From the IMG/VR virus record IMGVR_UViG_3300032265_000041, positions 1-57,987 of that record: DNA of 57,987 nt. The stretch is one strand, 5' to 3'. Positions 14,818 to 23,451 of this stretch are shown here, piece by piece. Position numbers and translations under genes: made by a program. The notes beneath the pieces were generated by a model that saw nothing but the letters and a program-made list of their open reading frames with translations, made no database searches and had not been told where the DNA came from. The DNA is from a virus. Within the stretch, counting starts at the first letter, position 1. Each line of letters opens with the position of its first letter.

Positions 14818-15255
14818 ATGAAAAAATTTGTTAAAAAACTGTTTGGCATTAAAGAGCCATATGTGCGGACTTTTGAAGAAGAAGAACGTATTAAAGCAAT
14901 TGGCGATGCAGCCGCAGAAGAATCTAAACGGATTGCTGAAGAAAAGAGGATTGCCGCTTTATCTCCAAAAGAAGCTGCAACTGAAAAGAAAGAGCCTTAC
15001 ATTATGGTTCTCAATACACATGTCAATATGGACAATGTGCGTAATGGATTCTTTGAGCTTGACTGGAACGAATACTTTGTGTTACAATTAAAGAGTGCTG
15101 GATACACAGGTGAATCAGATGAAGCTGTTGTGGATCAATGGTTTAGTGAACTTTGCAGAAATGTTGGTGCCGAAGAAGGCGTTAATATGGACCGTAGAGG
15201 TGCTGGATATATCAACGTAAATAATTTAGGTAACGGAAAGTCAGAGGTTTCTTAA
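14818..15255 (+). CDS. conserved hypothetical protein
   Basis: 145 residues from the ATG at 14818 (an earlier in-frame Met at 14770 lies deep inside queE). Residues 15-50 form a charged coiled-coil-like helix (EEEERIKAI, AAEESKRIAEEK). The C-terminal half has a compact conserved-looking core with NTHVNMDNVRNGFFELDW and a later WFSELCRNV. I recall the core in several environmental T4-like phages, function unknown. TAATG overlap with the nuclease gene. Confidence 0.65.
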   Translation: MKKFVKKLFGIKEPYVRTFEEEERIKAIGDAAAEESKRIAEEKRIAALSPKEAATEKKEPYIMVLNTHVNMDNVRNGFFELDWNEYFVLQLKSAGYTGESDEAVVDQWFSELCRNVGAEEGVNMDRRGAGYINVNNLGNGKSEVS

Positions 15256-16247
15256 TGTCAAAGACATATATTCTCGTGGATACTGCAAATACTTTCTTCC
15301 GTGCTCGTCACGTTATTCGTGGCAGCTTGGAAGATAAAGTCGGTATGAGCCTAGCTACAGTATTAGGTAGTGTACGCAAAGCATGGCGAGACTTTAAGGG
15401 CAATCACGTTATATTCTTTCTCGAAGGTCGAAGCTGGCGTAAGGACTTTTATGCTCCGTACAAGCGACAACGCACAGAAGCTCGTGCGGCACAAAGCCCG
15501 CGTGAAGCAGAAGAAGATCGTGTATTTTGGGAAACATTTGATAACTTTAAAGATTTTATTACTGTAAAGACTAACAGCACAGTCCTGCAACATCCACAAT
15601 TAGAAGCAGATGATTTAATTGCAGGATGGATACAAAATCATCCAGAAGACACCCATGTGATTATTTCGACAGATGGCGACTTTGCACAATTGATCGCACC
15701 TAACGTGAAACAATACAATGGTGTGATGCAGATTACAACAACACATCAGGGATACTTTGATGAAAAAGGTAAGTATGTTGTTGATAAAAAAACTGGATTA
15801 CCAAAAGGGCCACCGGAGCCAGAATGGTTATTGTTTGAGAAGTGTATGCGTGGCGATACTTCAGACAACATCTTTAGTGCATATCCAGGAGTACGCGAGA
15901 AAGGTACAAAAAACAAAGTTGGTCTACGTGATGCATTTGCCGATCGTGATTCCAAAGGCTATAATTGGAACAATCTCATGTTGCAACGTTGGACCGACCA
16001 CGAAGGTGCCGAACATCGTGTACTAGATGATTATACTCGTAATGTTAAATTATGCGATTTAACAGCACAGCCCGAAGACATCAAAGCACTAATGAAAGAA
16101 ACAATTGAAACGGCAACTACAGCTGATAAGAATATTTCACAAGTCGGTATCCGTTTGTTAAAACTTTGCTCAGAATTTGATCTAGTAAAGATTAGCGAAC
16201 AGATACAGAGCTATGCAGAACCGCTTAATGCAAGGTACATCAAATGA
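15255..16247 (+). CDS. rnh: FEN-family 5'-3' nuclease, T4 RNase H-like
   Basis: 330 residues (T4 RNase H has 305). It removes RNA primers and flaps during lagging-strand synthesis. The metal-binding acidic residues of the family can be placed: Asp9 (ILVDTAN), Glu57 (FFLEGRSWR), the ADD of LEADDLIAGW, STDGDF, and GDTSDN in the helix-hairpin-helix region with YPGV. The segment SWRKDFYAPYKRQR is the helical arch entry. The neighbours agree with a replication role. It overlaps both neighbours (TAATG upstream, ATGA downstream). Confidence 0.9.
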   Translation: MSKTYILVDTANTFFRARHVIRGSLEDKVGMSLATVLGSVRKAWRDFKGNHVIFFLEGRSWRKDFYAPYKRQRTEARAAQSPREAEEDRVFWETFDNFKDFITVKTNSTVLQHPQLEADDLIAGWIQNHPEDTHVIISTDGDFAQLIAPNVKQYNGVMQITTTHQGYFDEKGKYVVDKKTGLPKGPPEPEWLLFEKCMRGDTSDNIFSAYPGVREKGTKNKVGLRDAFADRDSKGYNWNNLMLQRWTDHEGAEHRVLDDYTRNVKLCDLTAQPEDIKALMKETIETATTADKNISQVGIRLLKLCSEFDLVKISEQIQSYAEPLNARYIK

Positions 16248-16726
16248 TCTCAACTGCTAAAGTATTAATACCCAATAAAGAATGGTTAGTCCGCGACGAG
16301 AGTCGTAAAATTGGCAGTATTGCCAAAGGTAAAAAGGGCTATAGCTTCTTACATAAAGGATATCAAATAGACTTTAAGAATCTAGCAGATATTAAAACAC
16401 AATTTGGTATTGCAATATTTGAAGAAGGTATTAAGAAGGTTAAAAAAGATATAGTGGAAGGCAAGAATTATTACATCTACGATTTTCCATGTAGTAGTAA
16501 ACCTTACGAATCTGTATACAGCGTTAAAAAGAAACTGCCGTTATATGCCAAAAGTGCTAAAAGTAAGAGTCAATATTGTGCAGGGCATTACATTATCCAA
16601 TTTAGAAAAGGTTGGGTAAAGAGTTTCTGTCCAAAGTTGATTACCTTAGAACGGTATCCTTATCAGGGGCCGTTTAAAACTGAAGCAGAGATGAAGTCTG
16701 CATTAAATAATGTGAATAAAGCATGA
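16244..16726 (+). CDS. hypothetical protein
   Basis: 160 residues, basic (Lys-rich), with aromatic segments such as YYIYDFPCSSKPYESVY and a GHYIIQF stretch. No signal peptide or membrane segment. I recall equivalents in T4-like environmental phages without assigned function. ATGA overlap on both sides puts it in the nuclease operon. Confidence 0.6.
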   Translation: MISTAKVLIPNKEWLVRDESRKIGSIAKGKKGYSFLHKGYQIDFKNLADIKTQFGIAIFEEGIKKVKKDIVEGKNYYIYDFPCSSKPYESVYSVKKKLPLYAKSAKSKSQYCAGHYIIQFRKGWVKSFCPKLITLERYPYQGPFKTEAEMKSALNNVNKA

Positions 16727-16944
16727 AACAACTTAACACATTACCTATAGAAGACTTCCTAGACAAGGCTCGTGTAGCAATTAAGTCAAATCAAAAGAAT
16801 CTTACATTAACTATTAAAGAAGTGACAGATCTTCAAAATAGTTTAAGTGTGGTTATGACTAGATTAGCAGGAGAACTAGACCAAATGACATCAACTGCAC
16901 AGCCCAGTACTGTAGAAATTAAGATGGACGGTGGCAAATTCTAA
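16723..16944 (+). CDS. small hypothetical protein, helical
   Basis: 73 residues. A long predicted helix (about 10-55) with heptad-like hydrophobics suggests a coiled coil. No family recognised. ATGA overlap with the preceding gene; the unit ends here and a new, weak promoter region follows. Confidence 0.55.
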   Translation: MKQLNTLPIEDFLDKARVAIKSNQKNLTLTIKEVTDLQNSLSVVMTRLAGELDQMTSTAQPSTVEIKMDGGKF

Positions 16945-16954
16945 TTAAACCTGC

Positions 16955-16978
16955 TAAATATATACGCACTTTTCGGAG
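16955..16978 (+). promoter_or_regulatory. possible extended -10 promoter and Shine-Dalgarno
   Basis: CCTGC TAAATA (-10 at 16955-16960) matches the CCTGC-TATACT context of the 10938 promoter and the 54387 promoter, but no TTGACA is found at the right distance. CGGAG (16974-16978) sits 10 bases before the ATG at 16989. Confidence 0.35.
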
Positions 16979-16988
16979 AATGTATATA

Positions 16989-17288
16989 ATGAGTCGTCCT
17001 AAGCCCAGAGTTATTTTAGAAGTCACTAGTAAAAAGACCTATAAAACAGAACAAGTACTAGAAGCTGATGCTATCTGGGCTGTATTCTTTCAGGATAAGC
17101 CTATCAATTTAAAGACCAGCAGTATTGTGGCTCAACAATTAGGTCCAAAATATAAGAAAGTTAGTTTCTCAAATAGTGGACATGCAATTAATCTTGCCGA
17201 AAAGCTCAATAAGCAATTCAATACCACAGAATTCGCTGTTTTTAAATTGGTAACTGGAGATAAGTTAACCAATGAATCAAAAGACTGA
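16989..17288 (+). CDS. hypothetical protein
   Basis: 99 residues. The ATG at 16989 is preferred over an in-frame ATG at 16980 because GGAG at 16975-16978 is spaced for it. Begins MSRPKPRVILEV; a later SGHAINLAEKLNKQF helix and FAVFKLVTG strand suggest a small alpha/beta fold. No family recognised with confidence. It overlaps the next gene by 17 bases. Confidence 0.6.
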   Translation: MSRPKPRVILEVTSKKTYKTEQVLEADAIWAVFFQDKPINLKTSSIVAQQLGPKYKKVSFSNSGHAINLAEKLNKQFNTTEFAVFKLVTGDKLTNESKD

Positions 17289-17649
17289 CATAACCAAATA
17301 CGTAGCAGAACAATCTGAGCTGCCCACGGACGACAAATCCCTTAGAAAACTGATTAGAGACTGGTGGATCAATCCTCGCCAAAAGGTCAAAGGTGGGTTG
17401 AGACTGTCCGACGACGGGTTTGCCAGACTAACTACACAATTCAAATCATATAAAGTAGCATTTGATCAACCTGTAGAGTATACAAATCAACTGATTATTC
17501 GGTTGGATAACTTTATAGACTGCCCTTGGTATCTTACCAAAAAAGAAATTTATGTTTTTAATGACAAAATGGCTGTGCAATTAGTGTTGTTTTCTGGCAA
17601 CATTGCAAAATTTAGCACCGCAAAGGCAAAAAGTCTCAAATCCGCTTGA
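17272..17649 (+). CDS. hypothetical protein with DWW/GLRL motif
   Basis: 125 residues. The segment IRDWWINPRQKVKGGLRLSD, followed by FARLTTQF, looks like a small DNA- or RNA-binding helix-turn pattern. It is shared, as I recall, with hypotheticals in T4-like phages. Function unknown. It is the last gene of its unit: the TGA is followed immediately by the TTGACA of the next promoter. Confidence 0.6.
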   Translation: MNQKTDITKYVAEQSELPTDDKSLRKLIRDWWINPRQKVKGGLRLSDDGFARLTTQFKSYKVAFDQPVEYTNQLIIRLDNFIDCPWYLTKKEIYVFNDKMAVQLVLFSGNIAKFSTAKAKSLKSA

Positions 17650-17674
17650 CATAGATACTGTTTCCGTGTATAAT
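17646..17674 (+). promoter_or_regulatory. consensus sigma70-type promoter
   Basis: TTGACA (17646-17651), 17-base spacer, TATAAT (17669-17674): both hexamers are perfect consensus. It drives the MoxR gene, whose ATG is at 17737. Confidence 0.9.
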
Positions 17675-17680
17675 TAATAC

Positions 17681-17706
17681 ATACTGAAGCATAAGGCAAT
17701 CAGTAT
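17681..17706 (+). promoter_or_regulatory. inverted repeat at the predicted 5' end of the MoxR mRNA
   Basis: ATACTGA (17681-17687) and TCAGTAT (17700-17706) form a perfect 7-bp inverted repeat with a 12-base loop, beginning about 7 bases after the -10 element. It would form a hairpin at the extreme 5' end of the transcript, or act as an operator. No Shine-Dalgarno is evident before the ATG. Confidence 0.45.
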
Positions 17707-17736
17707 TTAAATTAACCCAAACACTGAAAGTTTAAA

Positions 17737-18816
17737 ATGGCAGAGCAAATTAGTTCAAACCGCACCGTTACACCTAACGAAGCCAAGCGCTCTATTCGTA
17801 AGTGTATTAAAATCCAACGACCTGTGTTCATGTGGGGCCCTCCCGGTATTGGTAAATCCGACATTGTTAAACAACTTGGCGACGAACAAGGTCGCGAAGT
17901 TATTGACGTTCGTTTGTCACTGTGGGAACCTACTGACATTAAAGGTATTCCATATTACAATAGCACTGAAAATACTATGACTTGGGCTCCTCCTGCAGAA
18001 TTGCCCACAGATCCAGAGTCTACTGCTATCTTGTTCTTGGATGAATTGAACTCTGCGGCTCCTGCTACACAGGCAGCGGCTTTCCAGTTGGTACTGAACC
18101 GCCGTGTTGGTACGTATGTATTGCCAAAAGGTGTTGCTATTGTTGCCGCAGGTAACCGCGAAACTGACAAGGGTGTTACTTATCGTATGCCTGCTCCGTT
18201 GGCAAACCGGTTTGTTCACTTGGAATTGAAAACTGATTACGAAGATTGGTTGAATTGGGCAACTGCTAATCGTATCCATGAACAAGTGGTAGGTTATGTC
18301 GGCTTTGCTAAACAAGACTTGTATGACTTTGATCCAAAGAGCTCAAGCCGGGCATTTGCTACCCCACGTAGCTGGTCATTTGTTAGCGAATTGTTGACAG
18401 ATGACGACTTGGACGAGGGCACATTGACTGACCTGGTTGCAGGTGCAGTTGGTGAAGGATTAGCATGTAAGTTTATGGCACACCGTAAAGTGGCAAAACA
18501 AATGCCTAAGCCAGAAGATATCTTAAGTGGAAAAGTTAAGAAGTCCGATATCAAAGAGATCTCAGCAATGTATTCTTTGACTGTGTCACTATGCTACGAA
18601 CTCCAAAGTGCCGATCAGAAGAAGATCAAAGGTTGGGATGCTATGGCAGACAACTTCTTTGGCTTTATGATGGATAATTTCCCAACCGAATTGGTTGTTA
18701 TGGGTGCAAAGGTTGCGTTGACTAACTATCAACTGCCGTTCGATGCTAGTAAGATGCAGAACTTTGATCGGTTCCATGCAAAATATGGCAAGTACATTAT
18801 CCAAGCAATGGAATAA
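17737..18816 (+). CDS. MoxR-family AAA+ ATPase
   Basis: 359 residues. Walker A GPPGIGKS at 34-41 and Walker B ILFLDE at 98-103; a later AAGNRETDKG segment holds the sensor 1 Asn, and ANRFVHLEL the following arginine region. MoxR ATPases usually act as chaperones with a partner carrying a von Willebrand A domain. Exactly such a gene follows at 18900. In phages the pair is common but its target is unknown. The gene is led by a consensus promoter and followed by a clear terminator, yet the VWA gene has its own promoter, so the two may be made in different amounts. Confidence 0.9.
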   Translation: MAEQISSNRTVTPNEAKRSIRKCIKIQRPVFMWGPPGIGKSDIVKQLGDEQGREVIDVRLSLWEPTDIKGIPYYNSTENTMTWAPPAELPTDPESTAILFLDELNSAAPATQAAAFQLVLNRRVGTYVLPKGVAIVAAGNRETDKGVTYRMPAPLANRFVHLELKTDYEDWLNWATANRIHEQVVGYVGFAKQDLYDFDPKSSSRAFATPRSWSFVSELLTDDDLDEGTLTDLVAGAVGEGLACKFMAHRKVAKQMPKPEDILSGKVKKSDIKEISAMYSLTVSLCYELQSADQKKIKGWDAMADNFFGFMMDNFPTELVVMGAKVALTNYQLPFDASKMQNFDRFHAKYGKYIIQAME

Positions 18817-18820
18817 AATT

Positions 18821-18840
18821 GGCCCGTAAGGGCCTTTTTT
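18821..18840 (+). terminator. Rho-independent terminator
   Basis: GGCCC (18821-18825), loop GTAA, GGGCC (18830-18834), then six T. It ends the MoxR transcript 5 bases after the stop codon. Confidence 0.9.
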
Positions 18841-18850
18841 ACTTGCTCTT

Positions 18851-18878
18851 TTGATAAATTCAATGTATAATATATACT
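18851..18878 (+). promoter_or_regulatory. sigma70-type promoter for the VWA gene
   Basis: TTGATA (18851-18856), 16-base spacer, TATACT (18873-18878). A TATAAT (18866-18871) overlaps and could be used instead with CTTGCT. AAGGA lies at 18890-18894 before the ATG at 18900. Confidence 0.65.
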
Positions 18879-18899
18879 TAGACACTAACAAGGACCAAT

Positions 18900-20150
18900 A
18901 TGACAAGCGTAATGAAAACTGAAAAAGTTAAAAAACCCGTAGCTACCAAAGAGTATACACAGGCAGAAAAGAATAAGATTGTTGAGAAGTTGGTCACAGC
19001 CCGTATTGGTCTGCTGTTGCGCCACCCTTTCTTTGGCAATTTGGCAACACGTATGAAGCTGATTGATGCGTCAGACTGGTGTGCTACATTGGCCACAGAT
19101 GGTCGTAACTTCTATTACAATAACGACTTTGTTAATAAACTTAAACCCAAAGAAGCAGAGTTTGGATTTGCACACGAAGTTCTCCATAATGTATTTGACC
19201 ACATGGGCCGTCGTGATCATCGTGACCCTACTCTATCAAACATTGCCGCAGATTATGCCGCTAACCAAATTCTTAAAGATGAACGTATTGGTGAAGTACC
19301 TACATTCATTAAAATCTATCAAGATAACAAGTATCGTGGCATGAGCTATGAACAGATCTATGATGACATTTACGAAAAGGCCGACAAGATTGACATCGGT
19401 TCGCTAGGCGAACTATTGGACGAGCACTTAGACGGTGATGACGAGAGTGACGGGGAAGGCGATGGAGAAAACAAGGGCAAAGGTCGCCCAAAGTTGACTG
19501 CTGAAGAAAAGAAAGCTATCCGCGACGAGATTAAGGAAGCTATGGTAGCGGCTGCACAGGCGGCAGGTGCTGGCAAAGTTCCTGCAGGTATCCAACGCAT
19601 GATCAGTTCTTTCACTGAACCTAAAATGGACTGGCGTCAAATGTTGCGTATGAATATTCAAAGTATTCTGAAAAGCAACTTTAGTTTTAGCCGCCCTAAT
19701 CGTAAGTCACAGCACTGTGGTGCTATCTTGCCAGGCATGATGAACGAAGAAACAATTGATGTTAGTGTAGCAATTGACATGTCTGGTTCTATTAGTGACT
19801 CTATGGCAATGGATTTCCTAAGTGAAGTTAAAGGCATCATGGATGAATATCAAGACTTCAAATTGGACTTGTGGACATTTGATACTCGAGTGTATGGCTA
19901 CCAACGTTTTACAGGTGATACGGCTGATGAGATCTTATCTTACAAGTGCCAAGGTGGTGGTGGTACTGACTTCGATGTAAACTATGACTTTATGAAGAAT
20001 GAAGGTATTGAGCCAAAACGATTTATTATGTTTACTGACGGTTATCCTTGTGGTAGCTGGGGTGATGAGAACTACTGCGAATCTTTGTTTATTATTCACG
20101 GTAACGACTCAATCGTTTCTCCATTCGGCCAGACTGCGCATTATAAATAA
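18900..20150 (+). CDS. VWA-domain protein with HExxH motif, MoxR partner
   Basis: 416 residues. The N-terminal domain has HEVLH at 92-96 with His101 (the HExxH of a metallopeptidase-like domain found in the VWA-like DUF2201 group). A linker of Asp, Glu, Gly and Lys (about 178-205) follows. The C-terminal VWA domain has the metal site DMSGS at 293-297 (DxSxS), a later Thr-rich GGGGTDF and FTDGYP. This domain order is that of bacterial VWA proteins paired with MoxR ATPases. The likely role is as adaptor for the MoxR ATPase encoded just upstream. Whether the HExxH is catalytic is unknown. Effect on host or phage unknown. Confidence 0.85.
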   Translation: MTSVMKTEKVKKPVATKEYTQAEKNKIVEKLVTARIGLLLRHPFFGNLATRMKLIDASDWCATLATDGRNFYYNNDFVNKLKPKEAEFGFAHEVLHNVFDHMGRRDHRDPTLSNIAADYAANQILKDERIGEVPTFIKIYQDNKYRGMSYEQIYDDIYEKADKIDIGSLGELLDEHLDGDDESDGEGDGENKGKGRPKLTAEEKKAIRDEIKEAMVAAAQAAGAGKVPAGIQRMISSFTEPKMDWRQMLRMNIQSILKSNFSFSRPNRKSQHCGAILPGMMNEETIDVSVAIDMSGSISDSMAMDFLSEVKGIMDEYQDFKLDLWTFDTRVYGYQRFTGDTADEILSYKCQGGGGTDFDVNYDFMKNEGIEPKRFIMFTDGYPCGSWGDENYCESLFIIHGNDSIVSPFGQTAHYK

Positions 20151-20161
20151 GTAGGTAGATA

Positions 20162-20458
20162 ATGCCATTAAGCAGAGGTGAGATCAATCCATTAGGTGTT
20201 CTGAAGTTAAGGAAACTCTCCTTTATTCCAGAACACTTTGGTAAAATCTCAGTGGACCAATACGTCGATATCAAACTTATCGACCATTGGATTAGCTACA
20301 ACTTAAATAGTAGGTATGCAATAAAGAAGAAGATAACATTAGACCCTAATAAAAAAATGGTCGATGTTATTGAAATAGGTATAGAGGATCCCAGAGAGAT
20401 TACTATGTTAACTTTAGGGTGTCCCTACTTACATAAAACAATAAAGGATAAATTTTAA
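20162..20458 (+). CDS. hypothetical protein
   Basis: 98 residues, basic. It starts MPLSRGEINPLGVLKLRKLSFIPEHF and contains a VDQYVDIKLIDHWI segment. No known family recognised. AGGTAG precedes the ATG. I recall similar sequences in aquatic T4-like phages. Likely transcribed from the VWA promoter. Confidence 0.6.
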   Translation: MPLSRGEINPLGVLKLRKLSFIPEHFGKISVDQYVDIKLIDHWISYNLNSRYAIKKKITLDPNKKMVDVIEIGIEDPREITMLTLGCPYLHKTIKDKF

Positions 20459-20459
20459 A

Positions 20460-20708
20460 ATGGAAAATCAAGAACAAGCTCAAGTAGCAACTGAAGAAGG
20501 TGTAGCACCTCAAGCAACTCAACCAGAGTTAAGCATTAATGATCTTCAAAATCTACGTGGCATTATTAATGTAGCAGTCAAGCGTGGTGCATTTGAAGCC
20601 GCAGAACTAACCGCAGTTGGTAGCGTGTATGATCGATTAAATGCGTTTTTAAATGCAGTAACACCTGCACCGCAAGCACCTGCACCAGAACAGGCTCCAG
20701 AAGCCTAA
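20460..20708 (+). CDS. small conserved phage protein
   Basis: 82 residues. A central conserved-looking segment, SINDLQNLRGIINVAVKRGAFEA, is flanked by Gln/Ala/Glu-rich N terminus and Pro/Ala-rich C terminus. I recall this core from many environmental phage hypotheticals. No function can be given. It starts one base after the preceding stop. Confidence 0.6.
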   Translation: MENQEQAQVATEEGVAPQATQPELSINDLQNLRGIINVAVKRGAFEAAELTAVGSVYDRLNAFLNAVTPAPQAPAPEQAPEA

Positions 20709-20720
20709 TAGGAGAATCAC

Positions 20721-21332
20721 ATGAAACATGTGGGAAAAATGAAGAACAATGGAGCTAAGGTAGTAGTTGCATATCGTACATTACCGGGCGATCCGCTAAG
20801 TGCCTTAGTTGTAGGTACTAATAATCTAGGTGATACTTATCATGACTCATTGATGAGTACTGTTCAAGATAATAGCGCACAACAGGCAAACGAACTTGCA
20901 GATATTCTTGCTGTTCGCAGATTCCCCGATGGTAGCAATATGTTAGAATTCTTACACAGACGTGGAAATCTTAAAAAAGTTTCCACTAACGGTGTATTGA
21001 TGACTCCTACTCCGCAAACAAGCATTTCGTTAGATGAACTGAATGTTTTGATTGCAGAACAAAAAGGTATTACGTTAGATGAGTTAGCCGTTACTGATGG
21101 CATTACTCCTAATCCAAAGAGTAAGAAATCCGATCCTACTAAAACTACCAGTGCTAGCGTAAATGGTGAGGAAGAGATTGTAGTTGTCGAAACTGCTGAA
21201 GAAGATATGACTCCTGCGCAACTTCGTAGCAAGGCAGATGCATTGTTCAAGCAAGCCCAAGTCTTGCGTAAGCAAGCAGACGCTATCGATCCTCCGAAGA
21301 GCAAGAAAAAAGCCTCCGTAGAAGTTGAATGA
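20721..21332 (+). CDS. conserved hypothetical protein
   Basis: 203 residues. The N-terminal 95 residues look like a folded domain, with MKHVGKMKNNGAKVVVAYRTLPGDP, a YHDSLMSTV segment and a TAQQANEL-like helix. A charged, Lys/Pro/Thr-rich linker and a helix with repeated KADALFKQAQ follow. Function unknown; similar domains occur in T4-like environmental phages. AGGAG (AGGAGAATCACATG) precedes the ATG. ATGA overlap with thymidylate synthase. Confidence 0.65.
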   Translation: MKHVGKMKNNGAKVVVAYRTLPGDPLSALVVGTNNLGDTYHDSLMSTVQDNSAQQANELADILAVRRFPDGSNMLEFLHRRGNLKKVSTNGVLMTPTPQTSISLDELNVLIAEQKGITLDELAVTDGITPNPKSKKSDPTKTTSASVNGEEEIVVVETAEEDMTPAQLRSKADALFKQAQVLRKQADAIDPPKSKKKASVEVE

Positions 21333-22213
21333 GCCAATCTGAAGTAGTATACCTAAACGCACTGCGAGACATTTTAGATCACGGTGAGGATCGTCCTGAT
21401 AGAACAGGAACAGGTACTCGCAGTATCTTTGGTCTCCAAATGCGTTTTGATTTGACAGAGGGCTTTCCTGCTATCACTACAAAGAAGTTAGCATGGAAGG
21501 CCTGTGTCAGCGAACTGATTTGGTTTATCGAAGGTAGCGGTGACGAATATCGTTTGAGAGAAATCCTACACGGTGATCGTTATACTGATAAGAAAACCAT
21601 TTGGACTGATAACGCACAATCTGACTATTGGGTCAAGCAACGTCTCCAACGTCATCCAGGTGATCTAGGTCGTGTATACGGGGTGCAATGGCGCAGGTGG
21701 CGTAAGCCGTTGATCCGTGTCAACAAGGTTGTGCTACAAAATCACGATCAGTTAATTGAGTTGATCAATAGTATTAAAGATGATCCGTACAGTCGCAGGC
21801 ACATTATCAGTGCATGGAACCCAGGAGAACTGGACCTAATGGCACTTCCGCCATGTCACATGATGGCACAGTTTTATGTTAGCAACGGGAAGTTAAGTTG
21901 CCAAATGTACCAACGTAGTGCTGACATGTTTTTAGGAATGCCCTTTAATATTGCATCATACGCATTGTTTACGCATATGATAGCACAGGTTTGTAATTTA
22001 GAAGTTGGCGAGTTGATTATAAGCGTAGGTGATGCTCACATTTATGACAATCACTTTGATCAGGTAAAGGAACAATTAGCTCGTAAGCCATTTGCATTAC
22101 CAACATTAAATTTGAATCCAGAAATTTCTGTTATTACAGAATTTGATATGAATGATATTAATCTAGACGGTTATGAAAGCCACGAAGCCATTAAGGCTCC
22201 AATGGCTGTTTAA
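21329..22213 (+). CDS. thyA: thymidylate synthase, ThyA family
   Basis: 294 residues. Makes dTMP from dUMP with methylenetetrahydrofolate. Motifs in order: RTGTGT near 24-29 (phosphate-binding Arg), GDLGRVYG, SRRHIISAWN, PPCHMMAQFY with the catalytic Cys, QRSADMFLG and PFNIASY. The Asn in PFNIASY is the residue that selects dUMP; the related dCMP hydroxymethylases have Asp there, so this enzyme should make dTMP and not hydroxymethyl-dCMP. It is the last gene of the rightward run and converges with the tail block, its stop overlapping that of the fibre gene on the opposite strand. Confidence 0.95.
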   Translation: MSQSEVVYLNALRDILDHGEDRPDRTGTGTRSIFGLQMRFDLTEGFPAITTKKLAWKACVSELIWFIEGSGDEYRLREILHGDRYTDKKTIWTDNAQSDYWVKQRLQRHPGDLGRVYGVQWRRWRKPLIRVNKVVLQNHDQLIELINSIKDDPYSRRHIISAWNPGELDLMALPPCHMMAQFYVSNGKLSCQMYQRSADMFLGMPFNIASYALFTHMIAQVCNLEVGELIISVGDAHIYDNHFDQVKEQLARKPFALPTLNLNPEISVITEFDMNDINLDGYESHEAIKAPMAV

Positions 22214-23451
22214 ACTACTAATACTTCAATAACTCCGACAGGCCCTTGGAAATCTTCAAGGGCCTTTCCTATTACAGCGTTAGAACTATCTGTAGGTAGT
22301 TTAGCACAAGCATGTCCTAGACGGGCACTAGTTACTAGAAGATCACCCTTTTTAATACTGCCTATAATTTTGCACGGAACACGGCCTTTTAAGGCAATAT
22401 AGGGGTGAGTTTCGTCGGTTCCGGCGTCGGAATTCATCATATAGGCTGGGTTTTTACTCACTATGCCTGCAACTGCGGTACTGGCACGTTCTTCACATGC
22501 TGTCACTTCTTTAGCTCCGCCAATTACAACTACGGTTCCAACTTCATATGGCATGTCGGCAGCATAGCGTTCTGCCAAATCAGCGTAACGTGCCTGAGAT
22601 GCAATAGTGTTTAGGACTCCTGTGCTAGGGTTAAACGTAATACCAGCATTTTTATATATGGTACCATTATTAGAAATAAACGGAACGTTAAATGCAATGT
22701 TGTCTGTAGAATTTTGGGCAGTAATACCGGTAGTTGATACAGCAGTAGTAGCACTAACTGCAACTAATGCCTCGGCAGCAGTTCCCCAAAATACATAACC
22801 TTGTTGTGTTTGCGGGTTATACGAAGATCCGGTTATTGCATCAGCACCGGCTAATGTAATACCTTTTTTAATAATTTTAAATTTAGAATATAAATCCGAT
22901 GTAGTTGTAGGAATAAAATCAGTTCCGCCATAACTTGAAATGGTAACAACAGGATTAGTACCAATTTTAGCTTTAAGTATTGTGTAGCGGTTTGTTTCAT
23001 CTTTCGGTTCATTAACTCCTGTCCATGCTGCATTAACAGCAGCCGATGTAGCTGGTCCAACTAATACAAAACTGCTACCATCAAATGCACTTAGCTGAGA
23101 GTTAGTAGAATCCCACCATAAGTCACCTTGAACAAAATTATTAACTGATTCTCGATTAACATCAGTTGATATTCTTAAACTAGCAAGTCCTTTAAAAGAC
23201 TTACCATCATACGAAACAGTTAGTTGTCGAGTTGTGCTATTAAACCAAAGCTGACCTTGTAACGGTTTGGAAGGAAAATTTGCCGAAGTGTTTGAAAAGT
23301 TTTCTAAAAGTTTTACAAAGTTTTCATTAACTATCTCTCCGTATCCAGAATAGTTTCTACCAACAAATGTTAAGTTAGTAGTAAGGTCAGTAGAAGCATC
23401 GTTAACTGTAGTAAGAACGCTTCCGTTGGTTTTATTTAAAATATATGGCAT
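22210..23451 (-). CDS. tail fibre / structural protein, paralogue 3
   Basis: 413 residues. The N terminus (about 1-130) shares its plan with the two following proteins: a LTFVGRNYSGYGEIVNENF stretch, then a QGQLWFNSTTRQLTV motif, and GDLWWDSTN. The C-terminal 120 residues begin RYADLAERYAADMPYEVGT, a DLAExY type domain found at the tip of many aquatic phage structural proteins. This domain is sometimes related to autoproteolytic tail-spike tails; no cleavage residue can be assigned here. No T4 late box is seen right before this gene, so it is probably transcribed with the genes behind it. Confidence 0.65.
   Translation of the reverse strand: MPYILNKTNGSVLTTVNDASTDLTTNLTFVGRNYSGYGEIVNENFVKLLENFSNTSANFPSKPLQGQLWFNSTTRQLTVSYDGKSFKGLASLRISTDVNRESVNNFVQGDLWWDSTNSQLSAFDGSSFVLVGPATSAAVNAAWTGVNEPKDETNRYTILKAKIGTNPVVTISSYGGTDFIPTTTSDLYSKFKIIKKGITLAGADAITGSSYNPQTQQGYVFWGTAAEALVAVSATTAVSTTGITAQNSTDNIAFNVPFISNNGTIYKNAGITFNPSTGVLNTIASQARYADLAERYAADMPYEVGTVVVIGGAKEVTACEERASTAVAGIVSKNPAYMMNSDAGTDETHPYIALKGRVPCKIIGSIKKGDLLVTSARLGHACAKLPTDSSNAVIGKALEDFQGPVGVIEVLVV
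22240..22265 (+). terminator. possible terminator hairpin between convergent units
   Basis: AGGCCCTTG (22240-22248) and CAAGGGCCT (22257-22265) form a perfect 9-bp stem with an 8-base loop, just after the thyA stop. Only a short T-run follows (TTCCT), so termination may be weak. It lies inside the 3' coding end of the opposite-strand gene. Confidence 0.4.

Noticed and set aside
21329-22213. dCMP hydroxymethylase as an alternative to thymidylate synthase
   Set aside because: The discriminating residue in PFNIASY is Asn, as in thymidylate synthase, not Asp.
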